A DNA stretch of 64,000 nt, taken from Lanius collurio. Its lineage: Eukaryota; Chordata; Aves; Passeriformes; Laniidae. Numbering within the stretch: the stretch's first letter is position 1; each line of letters starts with the position of its first letter. The translations under genes and the position numbers were made by a program. The notes beneath the pieces were generated by a model. It was not told where the DNA came from, did not search any database, and saw nothing but the letters and a program-made list of their open reading frames with translations. Shown here one piece after another: positions 24,101 to 36,793 of this stretch. The stretch is taken from NCBI GenBank assembly GCA_020086605.1, contig JACBWW010000028.1, forward strand, positions 8,765,006 to 8,829,005. The letters run 5' to 3'.

Positions 24101-27100
24101 TCTCAGTTACCTGCATTCAAACACTGATGATTTATTTTAAAATCTTCCTTGCAATCCTTTCTGTCTGATAAGAAATAAATTACCTCAGCTTTCAAATGTG
24201 TTCAAACATTCACTAAGAACTGTAACTTCTGTTTCCTAAGCTTGGATTTTTGAGAGGGTTCCTACATGGAGTTACCTGCCTCATGTTTTCTGTCAAGGGG
24301 CCAGGGCATTTTGTTTTTCTTCTTGCACAGCAGCTGCTGAAGCCACACAGTTTATTTTCAATATACTGGGTCTTGTTCTGCAGTAGTTGCACATTAGCTG
24401 ATGTGACTTCTTTCCAACAGGGATGCAAATGACTGCAGGCAATGTTTCAGCTTAAGCACAGCTCCCTTATTTCAGACTTGCTCACAGTTCATGTTCCATT
24501 TCACTTTCTAAATACCACTGGAACTTTTGGTCCTTACCCTGCTAGGAATATAAATTAGAGGAATAGTGCTTCTTTTGTTCAGGCAGTCAACCTGTCCACT
24601 GTACTTATTTACCACTTACTTCTGCTTGTTTCCTAAATGGCAGACACAGCCCTGTCTCACACAGCCTCTACAATTACCTAGGAAACTACCACACATGGAT
24701 CATCTCTGTGTAGGGCATCTTCATGAACCATGAACCATGGTCCCATACATTGAAGTAATACACAGAGATAAATAGCACCGTTCAGCAACTTTACAATCTG
24801 TCTACTACTGCCTGTGTCTGTCTGTGTGCCAGTCACTTGAATTAATATCCAGTGAAAACAGACATGTAAGGATTATGCTTCAGTCTGCGACTGAACAAGT
24901 TGCCACAAGCATCAAGTGGGCTGGAATTTTCCCATGTAGCTCTTAAATCCTTAAGCAGCAGAGGGAAAATCAATCCTTTACAATTTACCACTTAATACTG
25001 AGTCACTCACTAAACACAAATGTTTGTAGTTACTCAGAACAATTCTAAGTCAGTCATCCATGAATGAGAATACTTGTGGGTAGAGGCTTAGCTCCTACAG
25101 TAACCCAGTCTTTGTCATTTTGCCTTTTCTCCTTGTATTTCTGTAGATTTGCACTGATCATATCAGACCCACTGTGCCAATAGCAGAATATTCTTTCTAC
25201 CTTTCCCCTCAAGGTGCTGCTGCTAAGACTTTCATTCTGCATGTCTTGGTTCAGCTGATACATTTTTTCAAAGCCTTATTACTCTATATAAAACAGCAGG
25301 GATCAGGTGACTATTAGATTATTGGAGTTTACTGTTACTTATACTGCTTCAAATGCTGTATTTATCAAATATGGAACATTGTAAAAGGAAAACTCCTCTT
25401 TGCTAGCTACCAAGCCATTCAGCCCTGTTAAGATCCAGTCCTGAAAGTTGTTGAGAATTCCTCATTGAAAGTGAAACTCAAACTTGAGTGCAAATGCACC
25501 GCAAACTTGTACAAGCCATCAAACTCAGTGAGGAGAAAGAGCAACATTTGCTTGTGCTGTGCATTTTACATATGTGTTTGTGTTTGTCTTAAATTTGGTC
25601 TTCCAAATAATGAGAATGAGAATAAAAATATGTGCACGAGGAAAGGCTGCAGAATCAGTAAACTAGTCAGTCTCTAACATGCTTTTTTTCCAAGTGGAAT
25701 CACTCCTCTGTAGCAGTCTTGTAGATTCTGAGTATTAGATCTTTCTTATTTTTGTGTATCAACATATGTCTTGTTTCTGCTCATGCTATAAAAATTATGA
25801 GCAATATTCCATGCTGAAAAGGCATCCTATGTAATCCTGTTGATGTCTAAATCAACCAGCGACTCAATTAGTAACTGCATTCAGCAAAGTACAGGTCAGT
25901 ATAGGATTTATCCTGACATTTGTCACTTAAATAAATAGCCTAATTTTATTCTGAGCATGCAAAGCTGAGCAAATAAAGCTAATTACCTTAGTGAGGTAGG
26001 GCATCTGGCAGAGAAGGAAACAGTGCCTGTATCAGTTTCATTTTTTCCTAGAAGAAAGTGAAAACCAGTTACTGCAAAGAGAAACACCTCTCTTTCCATA
26101 CACAGAGACACATAATGGTGTGTGTGAAGTGCTCACAGCCCTTTGAAGGACCATGCAGCACCCTTGCAGAAGGTGAACAATGGTTCACCAGGAGTAGGGG
26201 TTTCTAAACTAAGAGATGTTCTTGTTAATACTAGATGAAGTTCTGCCTAGTGATAGGCAAAGCACTGCTTGATCAGCCAAATGTTTCCTGTTACTACAGG
26301 TATCAACTCTTCCAGCCACAGTTCCAGAGAAAATTCAGGCTATGAACATTTCTTCTGGGTGAGGCCAACAGCTTCAGCCTTCTGATATGTGCAGAAACTG
26401 CTCTGGGGAAAGGCACACTTTCTTTACAAAGAATTGCCTGAGAGGCCATCTTACAGAGTAGTTATTTTATAGATCAAAGGGAAAAGACAGGAAATGTGCC
26501 AGCAATCAGAATTACTATCTTCTGAGCTATGTGGTATTCTAATGAACAGGTCAAAATAAAATTGTTAGAATATGTCTTAGGCTGTCAGCAGCACTTATCT
26601 GAACATTATTTAAAAAACAGTAATAAAAAAGAAAAATTAAAAAAACCCAAAGCAACAAACCCACAAACAAAACAAGCAAACACAAAATAAAACAAAGAAA
26701 TAAAACTTTCCAAAACAAGGACATAAGCCAAGCCACTTGAAAAAATATCAATTAGAAATGCAGGAGAAGAGGAATTCAAAACAAATTACAAGAACAAGAA
26801 ACAAGAAACCTTGTTTTTTAGAATAAACATAAGGGCAGCCCTACCACAGTGAAATAATATCAAATACCAGCAGGACTGTGTCAAAAATAAACAACACAAT
26901 TTATTTTTGACAAAGGAAGTCAGTTAATAATAAGTCACAGTGAAACACAGCGAATGAAAAAAAGCTGTGATTCTAATGCTTGGAGCAATGACTTAGGTTT
27001 ATGAGTATTCTTGATGAACAAATATTTATTGGACCATGAGAAATAATGATAATCATTTTCAAATACACAGGATAAGGACAGAATCAAACAACTTCACACA

Positions 27101-27865
27101 AATATTAGTAATTAAGCTTATTAAAATAAAACCAAAACCTTACACAAAAGGATGATACAAAACTGTGATTTCTGTATGTCATTGTGTGGAAAAAAAAATC
27201 AGTCTACAAACAGACATAATGTGTGTTAAAATTAATCTGAAACAAGGGGACAAAATGCAACAAAGCCCCAAGCCCAGGAGAAGCTGGTAAAAGAGTTTTG
27301 TTACCTGACACCAGAAGATTATAAAATATTACCTCTTGTTAAGCCAAAGAGAACCTGAATCCACTGGCTTCAGCGGGTTTTATTATAAGAAAAGGCTGCC
27401 TTGGTCTATGCAGTTATTTCAATCAGACACTGTGCAGGCCCAAAGATCTAAACATAAGGATCTAGCTTTGAGCTGAGACTTGACAACTATGACCTGTGAT
27501 AGTACCTGGTGGCACCCCCAATTAACCACACACCACTTTGCTGGTAAGGAACTGAATCCTCAGTCAGCATCACCTTCCAGGCTCTAATCTGGGACCTCTT
27601 CGACTACAGGTTTCTGCATATCCTCTCCAAGCTACAGTTTTTGCATAATATTATATTGAGTTTTGGATTCTGAAGTTCAGCTGTCTGTCCACTGTGTTTG
27701 GCCATGTTTAAGCTCCTCTGTTTTCCTTCTGGCGGGAGGAACCTGTTTACAAGAATCTCAGAAAACTGAAACCCTCAGGTTCACACCTAAACCCTTCAGA
27801 ATGCCTCAGTCCCATATGCACAAACAAGCTGATGTTGAATTTTCTTAGTATTTCTAGACACATTG
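21104..27865. other. Intergenic, no gene recognised
   Basis: AT-rich sequence. Short frames near 23420-24430 have slightly higher GC but lack splice structure or family resemblance. I see no promoter-like CpG cluster. Confidence 0.55.
26610..26712. repeat. A/C-rich low-complexity run
   Basis: About 100 bases rich in aaaaaccc and aacaaac. Non-coding. Confidence 0.8.
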
Positions 27866-29035
27866 AATAATAGAATGATTTGAGTTGGAAAGGACCCTTA
27901 AGCACCATCTAGTTCCAACAGCCATGCCATGGGCAGGGACAATTTCCACTAGATTAGATTTCTCATAGCCCCATCCAACCTGAATTTGAACAATTCCAGG
28001 GATGAGGCATCCACAGCTTCTCTGTTCCAACACCTTGCCACCCTCACAGTAAAGAATTTCTTTCTAGTATCTAACCTAAGCTTACCCTCTGTCCAATTGA
28101 AGCCATTCATTCTTGTCCTGTCATTACTTTGCCTTGTAAAAAGTCTCTCTCCAGCCTTTTCGTAGGCCCCTTTAGGTACTGGAAGGTGCTATAATTTCTT
28201 CCTGGAGCTTTCTCATCTCCAGGCTGAAAAACCCCAACCCTCTCAATCTGTCCTTGTAAGAGAGATGCTCCAGCCCCAGGCTCATTGTCATGGTTCTCCT
28301 CTGGACTCACTTCAGCGGGTCAATGCCCTTATGCTGAGGGTCTCCCCAGAGCAGAGCAGATGGGCAGAATCCCCTCCCTCTCCCTGCTGGCCACTCTGCT
28401 TTTGATCCAGCCCAGGATACAGTTGGCTTTACAGACTGCCAGCACACATTGCTGGGTCATATACAGTCTCTCATTGACCCCAAGTCCTTCTTCTCAGGGC
28501 TGTTTTCAATCCATGCTTGGTCCAGTCTGTGATTGTGCTTGGGATTGCCCCAACCCAGGTGCAGCACCTTGCATGTGGCTTTGCTGAAGTTTATGACATT
28601 TGCACAGGCCCCTCTCTCAAGCCTGTCCAGGTTCCCCTGGATGGCATCCCTTTCTCTCCAGCATGTTGACTGTACACAGCTCGGTGTCATCAGCAAACTT
28701 GCTGAGGGTGCACTGGCTGTGTCACCAACAAAGATGCCAATGCCCATCCCCAAGGAACATTACTCATCACTGGTCTCCACTTGGACTTTGAGGCAGTGAT
28801 TACAACTCTTTGAATGCAACCATCCAGCCAATTCCTTATCCACCAAGTGTAACATCCATCAACTCCAGCTTAGAGACAAGGATGTCACATGGAAGAGTGT
28901 AAAATGCTTTGAATAAGTCCAAGGTAGATGATGTCAATCACTCTTCCTTCATCCATAACTGCTGTAACTCTGGTAGAATGCCAACAAATTTGTCAGGCAT
29001 GATCTGCTTTTCAGCAAAGCCATGCTGGCATCATT
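27866..29035 (-). mobile_element. CR1 LINE 3' fragment, minus strand (~1.2 kb)
   Basis: The + strand begins with aatagaatgatttgagttgg (reverse complement of the CR1 3' end). It continues through the 3' UTR into ORF2 C-terminal sequence: minus-strand pieces ERDAIQGNLDRLERGACANV and VLHLGWGNPKHNHRL are recognisable CR1 polymerase residues. It ends near 29035, inside the reverse transcriptase. The frame is broken, so it is inactive. Confidence 0.88.
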
Positions 29036-32000
29036 GCTTTCACTTCAAAAAGAAAGTGAAAACCATTAGAATGACCCTAAACTTCTTATAGCACAGTGTT
29101 CTTCCTTACAGTTCACTGGAAGCTGAACTGCTTTCTTCTAAGAACCAGAATTCCCTTCTCTCCACCAACATTGAGATGCGAAAAATTGTCAAAGGAAGCA
29201 AAATTCCTTCCTTTTTATAACCGTGCATTTCCCTTCTCCTCAGGTGATTGATACAGGGTGCTGACAGGCCTCTTCCACAATTTTCTGCTAGTGAACATGT
29301 GTTCCTCAAAAACAGTTAACTTGTTCTTTCCCAGTACATATTTTGTGATAGTGAACAGAAGTCAATAGGTTTCTATTACTTGTCTTATGCCAACAGCCCT
29401 GTGCAGTTTTACTGTAATATCATGATGTGAAGGTAAAGCAGCTGAAATGAGACCATAGCTGAAAAGTTTTTTATAAAGCAGGATGTAGTGGTTCTCTTTG
29501 TAAAAGCAATTCAGACCTGTACTGATGCAACTAAAAGCGAGCTCTTGCTTACAAACAAGACATTTCAATGATAAACCTTTTGTAAGTCTCTGTTACCTAG
29601 TTATGTATAGTGGCAAAAGGATTATTTAATTTTTTTGCCAGTACAGCTATATTTAACTGAGCTATGTTCAGCTATAAGGGTAAGAAATCTTTCCAGATTC
29701 TTTAATCTGCATCATTCATGACAGTAAAACCTTTTCAGTGCTGATCACACTGATATAGCAGGCAATCTTATGACTGGGCTATTTCTATTTTGACTATGTT
29801 TCCATGTTGCAGCAGTGGTGAGAACAACATTCTGTATTTACTCTGTGGATTCTTTAATAATACATAAGCATGCTTTAGCTTATGTAAGTAATATACAGAA
29901 AACCAAAGAAAAAACATAGAAAGAATAGCTATGCTATAGTCTTCATAGTAACATATCTCAAAATAAGTTGATATATGGGGAACACTGATTGTAACATCTG
30001 CACAACTAAATGCAGATGACTAGAAAAATTTGTGACTAAGCCAAGTGTCCACGTGTAATTTCTTATTTCTGTTTGATATCTCACTGATGCAGATCTTACA
30101 TTTTTTTAAGAAAGCTGAGCCCACAGAAAACCAAAATAAAAAGCTGAAATAAAGTCATTACTTTCTTCAAAGTGAAGCTTTTTAATAAGTCTGTAATAAA
30201 TTACCAGTGAGTACAACTAGCATAAAGGCCAGGCTGACAAAAAAGCAAAATCTGACTACATAACATATTAACTAAGGTGCAGCCTCCCCTTTGTACATTC
30301 ACATACTCGAGCATACAAAGGACCGAAGGGCCAATGTAAACAGGAAGATTAATTTATAAGACTCCTGCTGCATTCTTCCTTCATTTGATATGCTGAGGCT
30401 AACTGCAGACTGGGGCAGATCACCTGTGCCAAGCACAAAACTCACTGTTTCCCTTTCCCAATGCTTTTGAAAACAAGGCATTTTTATTTCTACAACAAAT
30501 TGTTTGTACAGCTTTGAACTTTGAACTCTTAATAAATGTATTTTATTTTAATGCAGTCTGAAGCATCAGATTATGAGTAGCTATTTATGCAGAAGAAATT
30601 ATACATTATTTAAATACCTTGTGAGCCATCTAGTGTTCCCATCCTTGTAATTTTCTTCAGGAAGCTCTATTTAGCTGGTGTTGTCATAACTATGGATCTT
30701 GACTGCAGGATGGGCAAGGAATGTGATAAAAAAGCATTTCTATGGGGTGAAAAACACCATAGGAAAAGGGACTGGATTTCAGCATTTGTCATGCTGTCAG
30801 CAGTGGGGAGAAATAGAGTTGTGGTATAACCATGCACTTTTTGATGAAGAATGTATCAGAAAAGACATTTCAAAACAGATAAAAATGTTGTACTCTATTT
30901 CAGTGAGACTAAGCAAAGCTGGCATTTAAGAGAGACTATGAGATACAAAGGACACTGCTGGGTTTCAGTTCCAGCTCAGCTGTGCCACCTTGGACAATCA
31001 TTTCTATGGATGTTCCTCTGCCATATTTTATCTATCTGTATTGTGAACTCCACTGGACAGACCTTTTTCCCCACTAGTTTCAAGATAGGTATCTGTGAAA
31101 ATGGGCCACATTTTTAGCACAGGGTAGGAATAGTCTAAAGCAGCAATGACCATTAATCACACTAGCTTTAATATGTCCTAAAGAGAAAGGCCTAAATTTT
31201 GGGAAAAAGTGAGTGTTCAACAAAGGCTGAGAAATAGTGTCTCTTCAGAAAAAGGAATTTTAAACAAAAATTAAGGTACCATATATTAAAACCAGGTTCC
31301 CCAAAACTTTAAAAGAAGGTTTGCAGCTTCAAATAACATGTTAATGTTTTGTACAAGTGTTTACAGAAATTAGCTTCAGCAAGGTTTACATTGGCTTGTT
31401 ATTAGTGCCCACATGCACTGCGCTGTTAGAGCATACTACAAGTTGAGTATGTCTTCCACTACCTGAGAAACACTTCAAAGCCTAAAAGTGTACACCCTCA
31501 TCTGTTGTGCTGTAACCAGGATAAGGCTCTTCAGTTTTACAACTTACTTTCTATAACATTTATCTTGTAATTCTGACATCTGTGAAGGAGGCAGCGTAAT
31601 GCAGCATATCTGTCCATGGTTTAGTGTTTTGCAGGTCTTTCAAGATGGAATATCTGTTACTTGAGTAGGTGAAATACACTTCAGACCTTCACAAAATTAT
31701 GATTTCTCTTGTTTAGTGTGTATTTCAACATTTCGAGGTTGAGTAAGGTTCCTCCCCACTTGCTATGGTACCCGTAACAACTTCGGACCCCAAATGCTAC
31801 CATGTTTAAAGCTTGTGTCTTGGAGCCCAGCTTAGGCTTTGAACCTATAGAGAAGGATCTGCCAACCCAGATGAAACTTCAGTTTCTCTCTTCTCTTGCC
31901 ATCTCTTTGCTTATGAGATGCAGACATACAGCTTTATATTGAATGGAAAGGAAAATTAATGGCTGGAGGGCAGTTGTGAAACAGAAGTTCCCTCTCTTCC

Positions 32001-33914
32001 TTCCTTCAACCAGTGTGACTTATAGGGTAAGAATGAATGTCAGACCATGCCCTCAGTCATGCTGGAGATCAGTGCCAAGCAACTCTGCCAAAGCAGCAGG
32101 AGGTTTGAACGTCTTATCACTTTTCATGCAGATAATTCGCCTCATAGAGTTTTATTTACAGCATCCTTACACACTTTTAAAAAGAACTCCAAAAGTGTAC
32201 TAATGTTGGAAACATCCTCAATAATTCCTTTGTACATCCCTCTGGCAAAGACACATAAGCCCATCTATAGTGCTCTGCCCCAAGGAATTACTGATACTGG
32301 TCCAGTTCCCTTCTGGGAAGAGTTAGACAGAAAAAGTAACAATTTGTGATGGCACACTCCAGGTTTTGTTCTCAGTCAAGGTTATGCTGACAGGAATTAA
32401 TAAGGGTGCTTACTACAGATAAGGTCTGACTCTGTTCTAAAGTCTTCTAGAGTGAGGCGAAGCACCAATCATTGTGACACTTCAATCATCTTGGAAGGAC
32501 ACAAGTTCATAGGTAAAGAAACAGGCCAGCTACATGTTCAGTCCTGTTCACGTAACATGTGCTGGAGGTCCCAGTAATACTGACTGAGTTCAGTAATACT
32601 GACTGAACATTTGGAAAACTGGACTTGACCCTAAGTGTGCATGGTTTGAAAACATTAACTTTTTAACACAGGTCTGTTTGTTTGCTTGTTTGCTTCTTGT
32701 AAGCATGTATGCACATAACTCTATAGGGGATTTAAAAGAATGGCCAGGTAACAAGAAATAACTGATTTCAGATGAACAGTGAATCTGCTCCAGGCTTGCA
32801 GGACTTGCTCTGAACATACCCATGATTATTCTTGCATGCACAAAGGTTTGAATATGTGGACTTACTGGATTTAAATTTTAAAATACTCACAGGTATGAAC
32901 TGAGTAAATTACAACTGTAAAGATTCTCTCAAAACCCGATGTATTAGTATTTAATAGTCTACAAAATAGTATTATTGTTAAAAAAGCTCTTAAGTAGTTT
33001 CTTTAATCTTATGACCTCTGGCTGGAGTTTTCAAGAGGCATTTTCAGGTGTTGTCTCCTGAACATGAGAAAGTAAGATAAACTATTTGTCTCTCTGAGTT
33101 TACAATTGTATGCTACCTTGGCTCTAGTCACCTTCCCTGCCCACTGCTGCCAAGTACTTCTTGGTCACCTTTACAATTAAAATACAAGGCAAATTTATGG
33201 TTAATTAACTTGTTTCTGACACAACGCCCCTTCAAGTCATCTCAAAAACAAGGAAATTCATCATTGCTACTGATACGACCAACCACATCTTATATTATAC
33301 AAGTTACGAAAACACAGTTTGAAACCAGAAGCAGAAATATAAACACATTTAAGGATTTAGCCCAGTGTCCCCAACTCAGAAATTTACTCTTTGTTACTTC
33401 GATCCAGTGTCTCATAGAGCCTGAATTAAATCCTTGGATATCAGTGCAAAAATCTTGCAGAATTAGTCTCTGGTTCTTAAAGTACTGCCCTTACCATAAG
33501 TCAGACTAAAATGACTGCTATCCAGTGCATTATGTAAATCTAAGTTCTATTTATAGCCAAATGTGGTAGACCACTCTTTTATACTACATTTTATATTCCA
33601 CCGAATTATAAAGAGCTCTTAATATCCCAATATATTATAACTGAAATAAGGCACTTCCTCTAAATCAGAAGTTGTCATTCTATGGTCAAAGGATATTTGT
33701 ACTTGAAAACAATGGGGAATAAATATTACCAGGTATTCCTACTCTGAGCTGTCCACAAGGAGGAACACAAAGAAATGCCAAAAGAAACATACAAAGAGAA
33801 TGCATACTGCAACTGCTTGACAAAGTTTCTCAGTTGTCAGGCAGTTCTCCTGAGGAAGCAAAAATAAAAGTCTGCTAGGAGAATGGTGCATTGCTTCACT
33901 AACCTATCTTATCC
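29036..33914. other. Intergenic, no gene recognised
   Basis: AT-rich sequence with many poly(A)-signal-like hexamers expected from composition. Frames of 60-100 codons on both strands show no recognisable domain. Confidence 0.55.
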
Positions 33915-34073
33915 TGTCAAACACTGGAACAGGCTTTCCAGAGGGGTTGTAGATTCCCCAGGCAAGAGGTATTTGGACAATGCCCTTAACAAAATGCTTT
34001 AACTTTTGGTTAGCCTTGAAGAGGACCAGGCGGTTGGACAGAATGATCTTTGTATGTTCATTCCAAAGAAAAT
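33915..34073 (+). mobile_element. CR1 LINE 3' tail, plus strand
   Basis: The segment aacactggaacaggctttcc through cggttggacagaatgatctt matches the last ~150 nt of CR1 (wing helix-like NRLPREV segment and 3' end). It is followed directly by a pentamer microsatellite in place of the usual 8-bp terminal repeat. Confidence 0.75.
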
Positions 34074-34130
34074 ATTCTATTCTATTCTATTCTATTCTAT
34101 TCTATTCTATTCTATTCTATTCTATTCTAT
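34074..34130. repeat. (ATTCT)n microsatellite, about 11 units
   Basis: 57 bases of perfect ATTCT repeat directly at the end of a CR1 3' tail. It probably grew from the CR1 terminal ATTCTATG-type repeat. Confidence 0.95.
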
Positions 34131-35432
34131 TTTCTTATCTGTAATATACTAAAGGCTGAGTCCTGTGGGCCAGTTGCTGGGCAAACACAGAGTACATGAC
34201 TAGCCCTGCCCTGAGGAATGGGCAACTCAAAGAGAAGCAAGAGGCAGAGTATATGAAAGAGCAGCCCAACAATGCAGTCATTAGAAGAGCTGTTGTAACT
34301 CTTTTATAAATAATGATTTTGACAGACCACCACCTTTTGATAGCATTATCAGAGATACCCAACCTTCCCAAATAAGCATCTTCTCCCACCTGTGTTCAAG
34401 TACAGTCATACACAAAGTTGATTGGTCATTCCTTAGAACTGTGGAGTCATTAAGAAAGAAGAAAGAGAGTCGAAAAGGATTCTCCTAAAAGCTGTGCCTG
34501 CCAAATCTCTATTGGTCATTTTCAGTTCCTCCACTCACTTCATCCTCTGCTGGATTATCACCTTTGCTTCAGCGCTATTAGGTCAGGTGTTTGTAAAATG
34601 GGACTAATCTGAGCTGACAGAAGCGGTCTTCTTAAATAAAACTAAGGGCACCTTTTTATTATTATTTCCTAGTTCAGCCTAGAAGAACTCCTCTTCTCAT
34701 GTTCATTTTGCAATTTTCTTTTTCACCTGACAGTTAGTTAAAGAAAAAGAAGAGAACTATGAATGGAAATACATCTTCACATAGGCAGATGTAACCCTGT
34801 AAATCTGCCAGGAATATAGATGGCTCCCTGAGCAGAGAGGACAGGTATTATTAAAGGATCATTCAGGAGAGTCTACAAACAATTTGGTGTATTAAAGGAA
34901 GCCTAGGTTTAAGTCTAGGATACAAACTGTTACAAGCAGCAATTAAACACTCTTCCAATGGAAGAGGCATAAGACCAACCACAAAATTACTAGATTTGGT
35001 CTCAGTCCTTCAGCACTTTTCTAGGCATTTAGACCATGACATGATAAGAGACACAGATACTATGCTGCAGCCTAGAAAGTTTTGGCATAAACAGCTTAGT
35101 CTAAAACAAAGTATTATTTAGACCCACAGGACTGTAAGGAGAGAGATTAATCTTCATGCCAGGAATCTCAGAAATTGCCAACATGCCAACTGTGACCAGT
35201 TTGGGCCACATATCATTAAAATGCATGAGCAAAAATGAGTTCAAACTGCAACTCTGTGAACTCTTTAGTACCAAGTAATTCCAAAGAGTTGTGGAATAGA
35301 ATTGTTAGCTGTAGTCAAGAAATACATACTGCTTTAACAAGTAACATTGTTTAGTTACAAATTATCCTTATTCCAGGTGGCCAGAAATCAAACACATAGC
35401 AGTTGTTTCCCTGGCTAAAACTCCTCATCCAG

Positions 35433-36793
35433 TGTGTGGTTTGACACAACTCAGCGTTAAGCATCTAAAATATCAATTATTTTATAAGGAAAACAAAATA
35501 AGAAAATATTGAGGAAAACTAGATAGCTGCGAGGCAAAAAACAGGTTCACACCTAAACAGTTGCAGTACCAGGAGAAAAAAAGTTTATCACTAACAGAAT
35601 TAAAAGATATAACAAGAAATTTAAAACACACACACCACCACCACCCCCCCCCGCTCTCCTCAGCGCTTTACTTTTCCTTTTTAACTAGCACAAAAGATAA
35701 CACAACATAGGATTCTAGTCAGTGTTACAGTTCTTAAAAAAAGTCTCTTTCTTATGCTTAAGAAAAAAAAGGGTTTCTTCTTCTTGCTTCACATGGTTTC
35801 TCAAGCTGCCCCCAACAACAGACCCGCCCAGAAAGAAACAATCTGCTGTGGTGTAATACATCTGTTCTATGAAAAGATATCAGTTTTTTCACACTGCCAC
35901 ACCTCGGCCATCACATGGGGTTATCAACCTTTAAAAGATGGGTCACTTTGGCCTGAACACAAAGGCTTTTTCTGCTACAAATCCTTAAAAGCCTCTCACT
36001 ACTTCTATATATATCTCGGCATAGGCACTCTCTCTTCACAAACTTCACGGGCCACACGTAAGTCTTCCATCCCCCCATGCACTTCAAATGGATCAAAGAG
36101 ACAAACAGTTTGAGATATTACAGTTTCTTACCACCACGTGCAAGAAGTATTTCTAAGCTCCAGGCGAGGAACGCGGCACCGCCCCTTTTCTCTGCCACCG
36201 TTTATCAGCTCCATCTCACATGGCTCACTCTCTCTGACTCCGAAACCTCTATGTTGAAGAATGGTCTTATTCAGGCTTTATGGGGAAGAAAAGCCTCGCT
36301 CCTTTTGTGCTGCTGGCTGCAGAACGGAGGCTCCTGCCGGCTCCCGCTGGCTCCATGTGGAGAACAGGTGGTGGGGGAGGAGGGACCCACCGGTCCCAAG
36401 AAGCTGCTCTGGAAAGATCCCAGCTGCGCAGCAGTCCATGGCTGGGTCCGGCTGTCTGGCAGTCTATGGCTGGGTTTAGCAGTCCATGGCTGGGTTTAGC
36501 AGTCCATGGCTGGGTTTAGCTGCCTGGGCTCTGGGATGGCTCCTTCCCCAGCGGCCCAGGGTCCGTGCTGCGGCATCAGGAAGAGGAGAAGGGGGCCGGG
36601 GCTTCAGCCCGGCCCAACCTGACCCAGCCCGGCCCGGCCCAGCGGGGCCCAGAGGCTCCAAGGCCTCCCCATCTCCCTCAGGCAGGCTGGAACAAGAGGA
36701 ACTCCCGCCTTTCTGTGCGGCTTAAATGTGTAAACTTCGAGAAGCGCCATTGGTATAAAAATCTGTCTATCAACTCAGATTCAACCCACTACA
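35433..36793 (-). mobile_element. Endogenous retrovirus LTR (solo), minus strand
   Basis: Read on the minus strand it opens TGTAGTGGGTTGAATC (ending at 36793) and closes TGTGTCAAACCACACA (at 35433), giving TG...CA termini like those I remember from passerine ERV LTRs. The flanks on the + strand are TCCAG before and CCCAG after, a possible 5-bp target duplication with one mismatch. Inside are a GC-rich block (36530-36670), a 20-bp tandem repeat (36461-36520) and a C/CA run (35627-35652). No retroviral coding region lies between or beside it, so it looks like a solo LTR of about 1.36 kb. Frames inside it are not genes. Confidence 0.65.
36433..36520. repeat. 20-bp tandem repeat inside the LTR
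   Basis: Three adjacent copies of agtccatggctgggtttagc (36461-36480 with one change, 36481-36500, 36501-36520) and one related copy at 36433-36452, separated from them by 8 bases. In frame it yields a repeated VHGWV peptide that has no significance as a protein. Confidence 0.9.
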
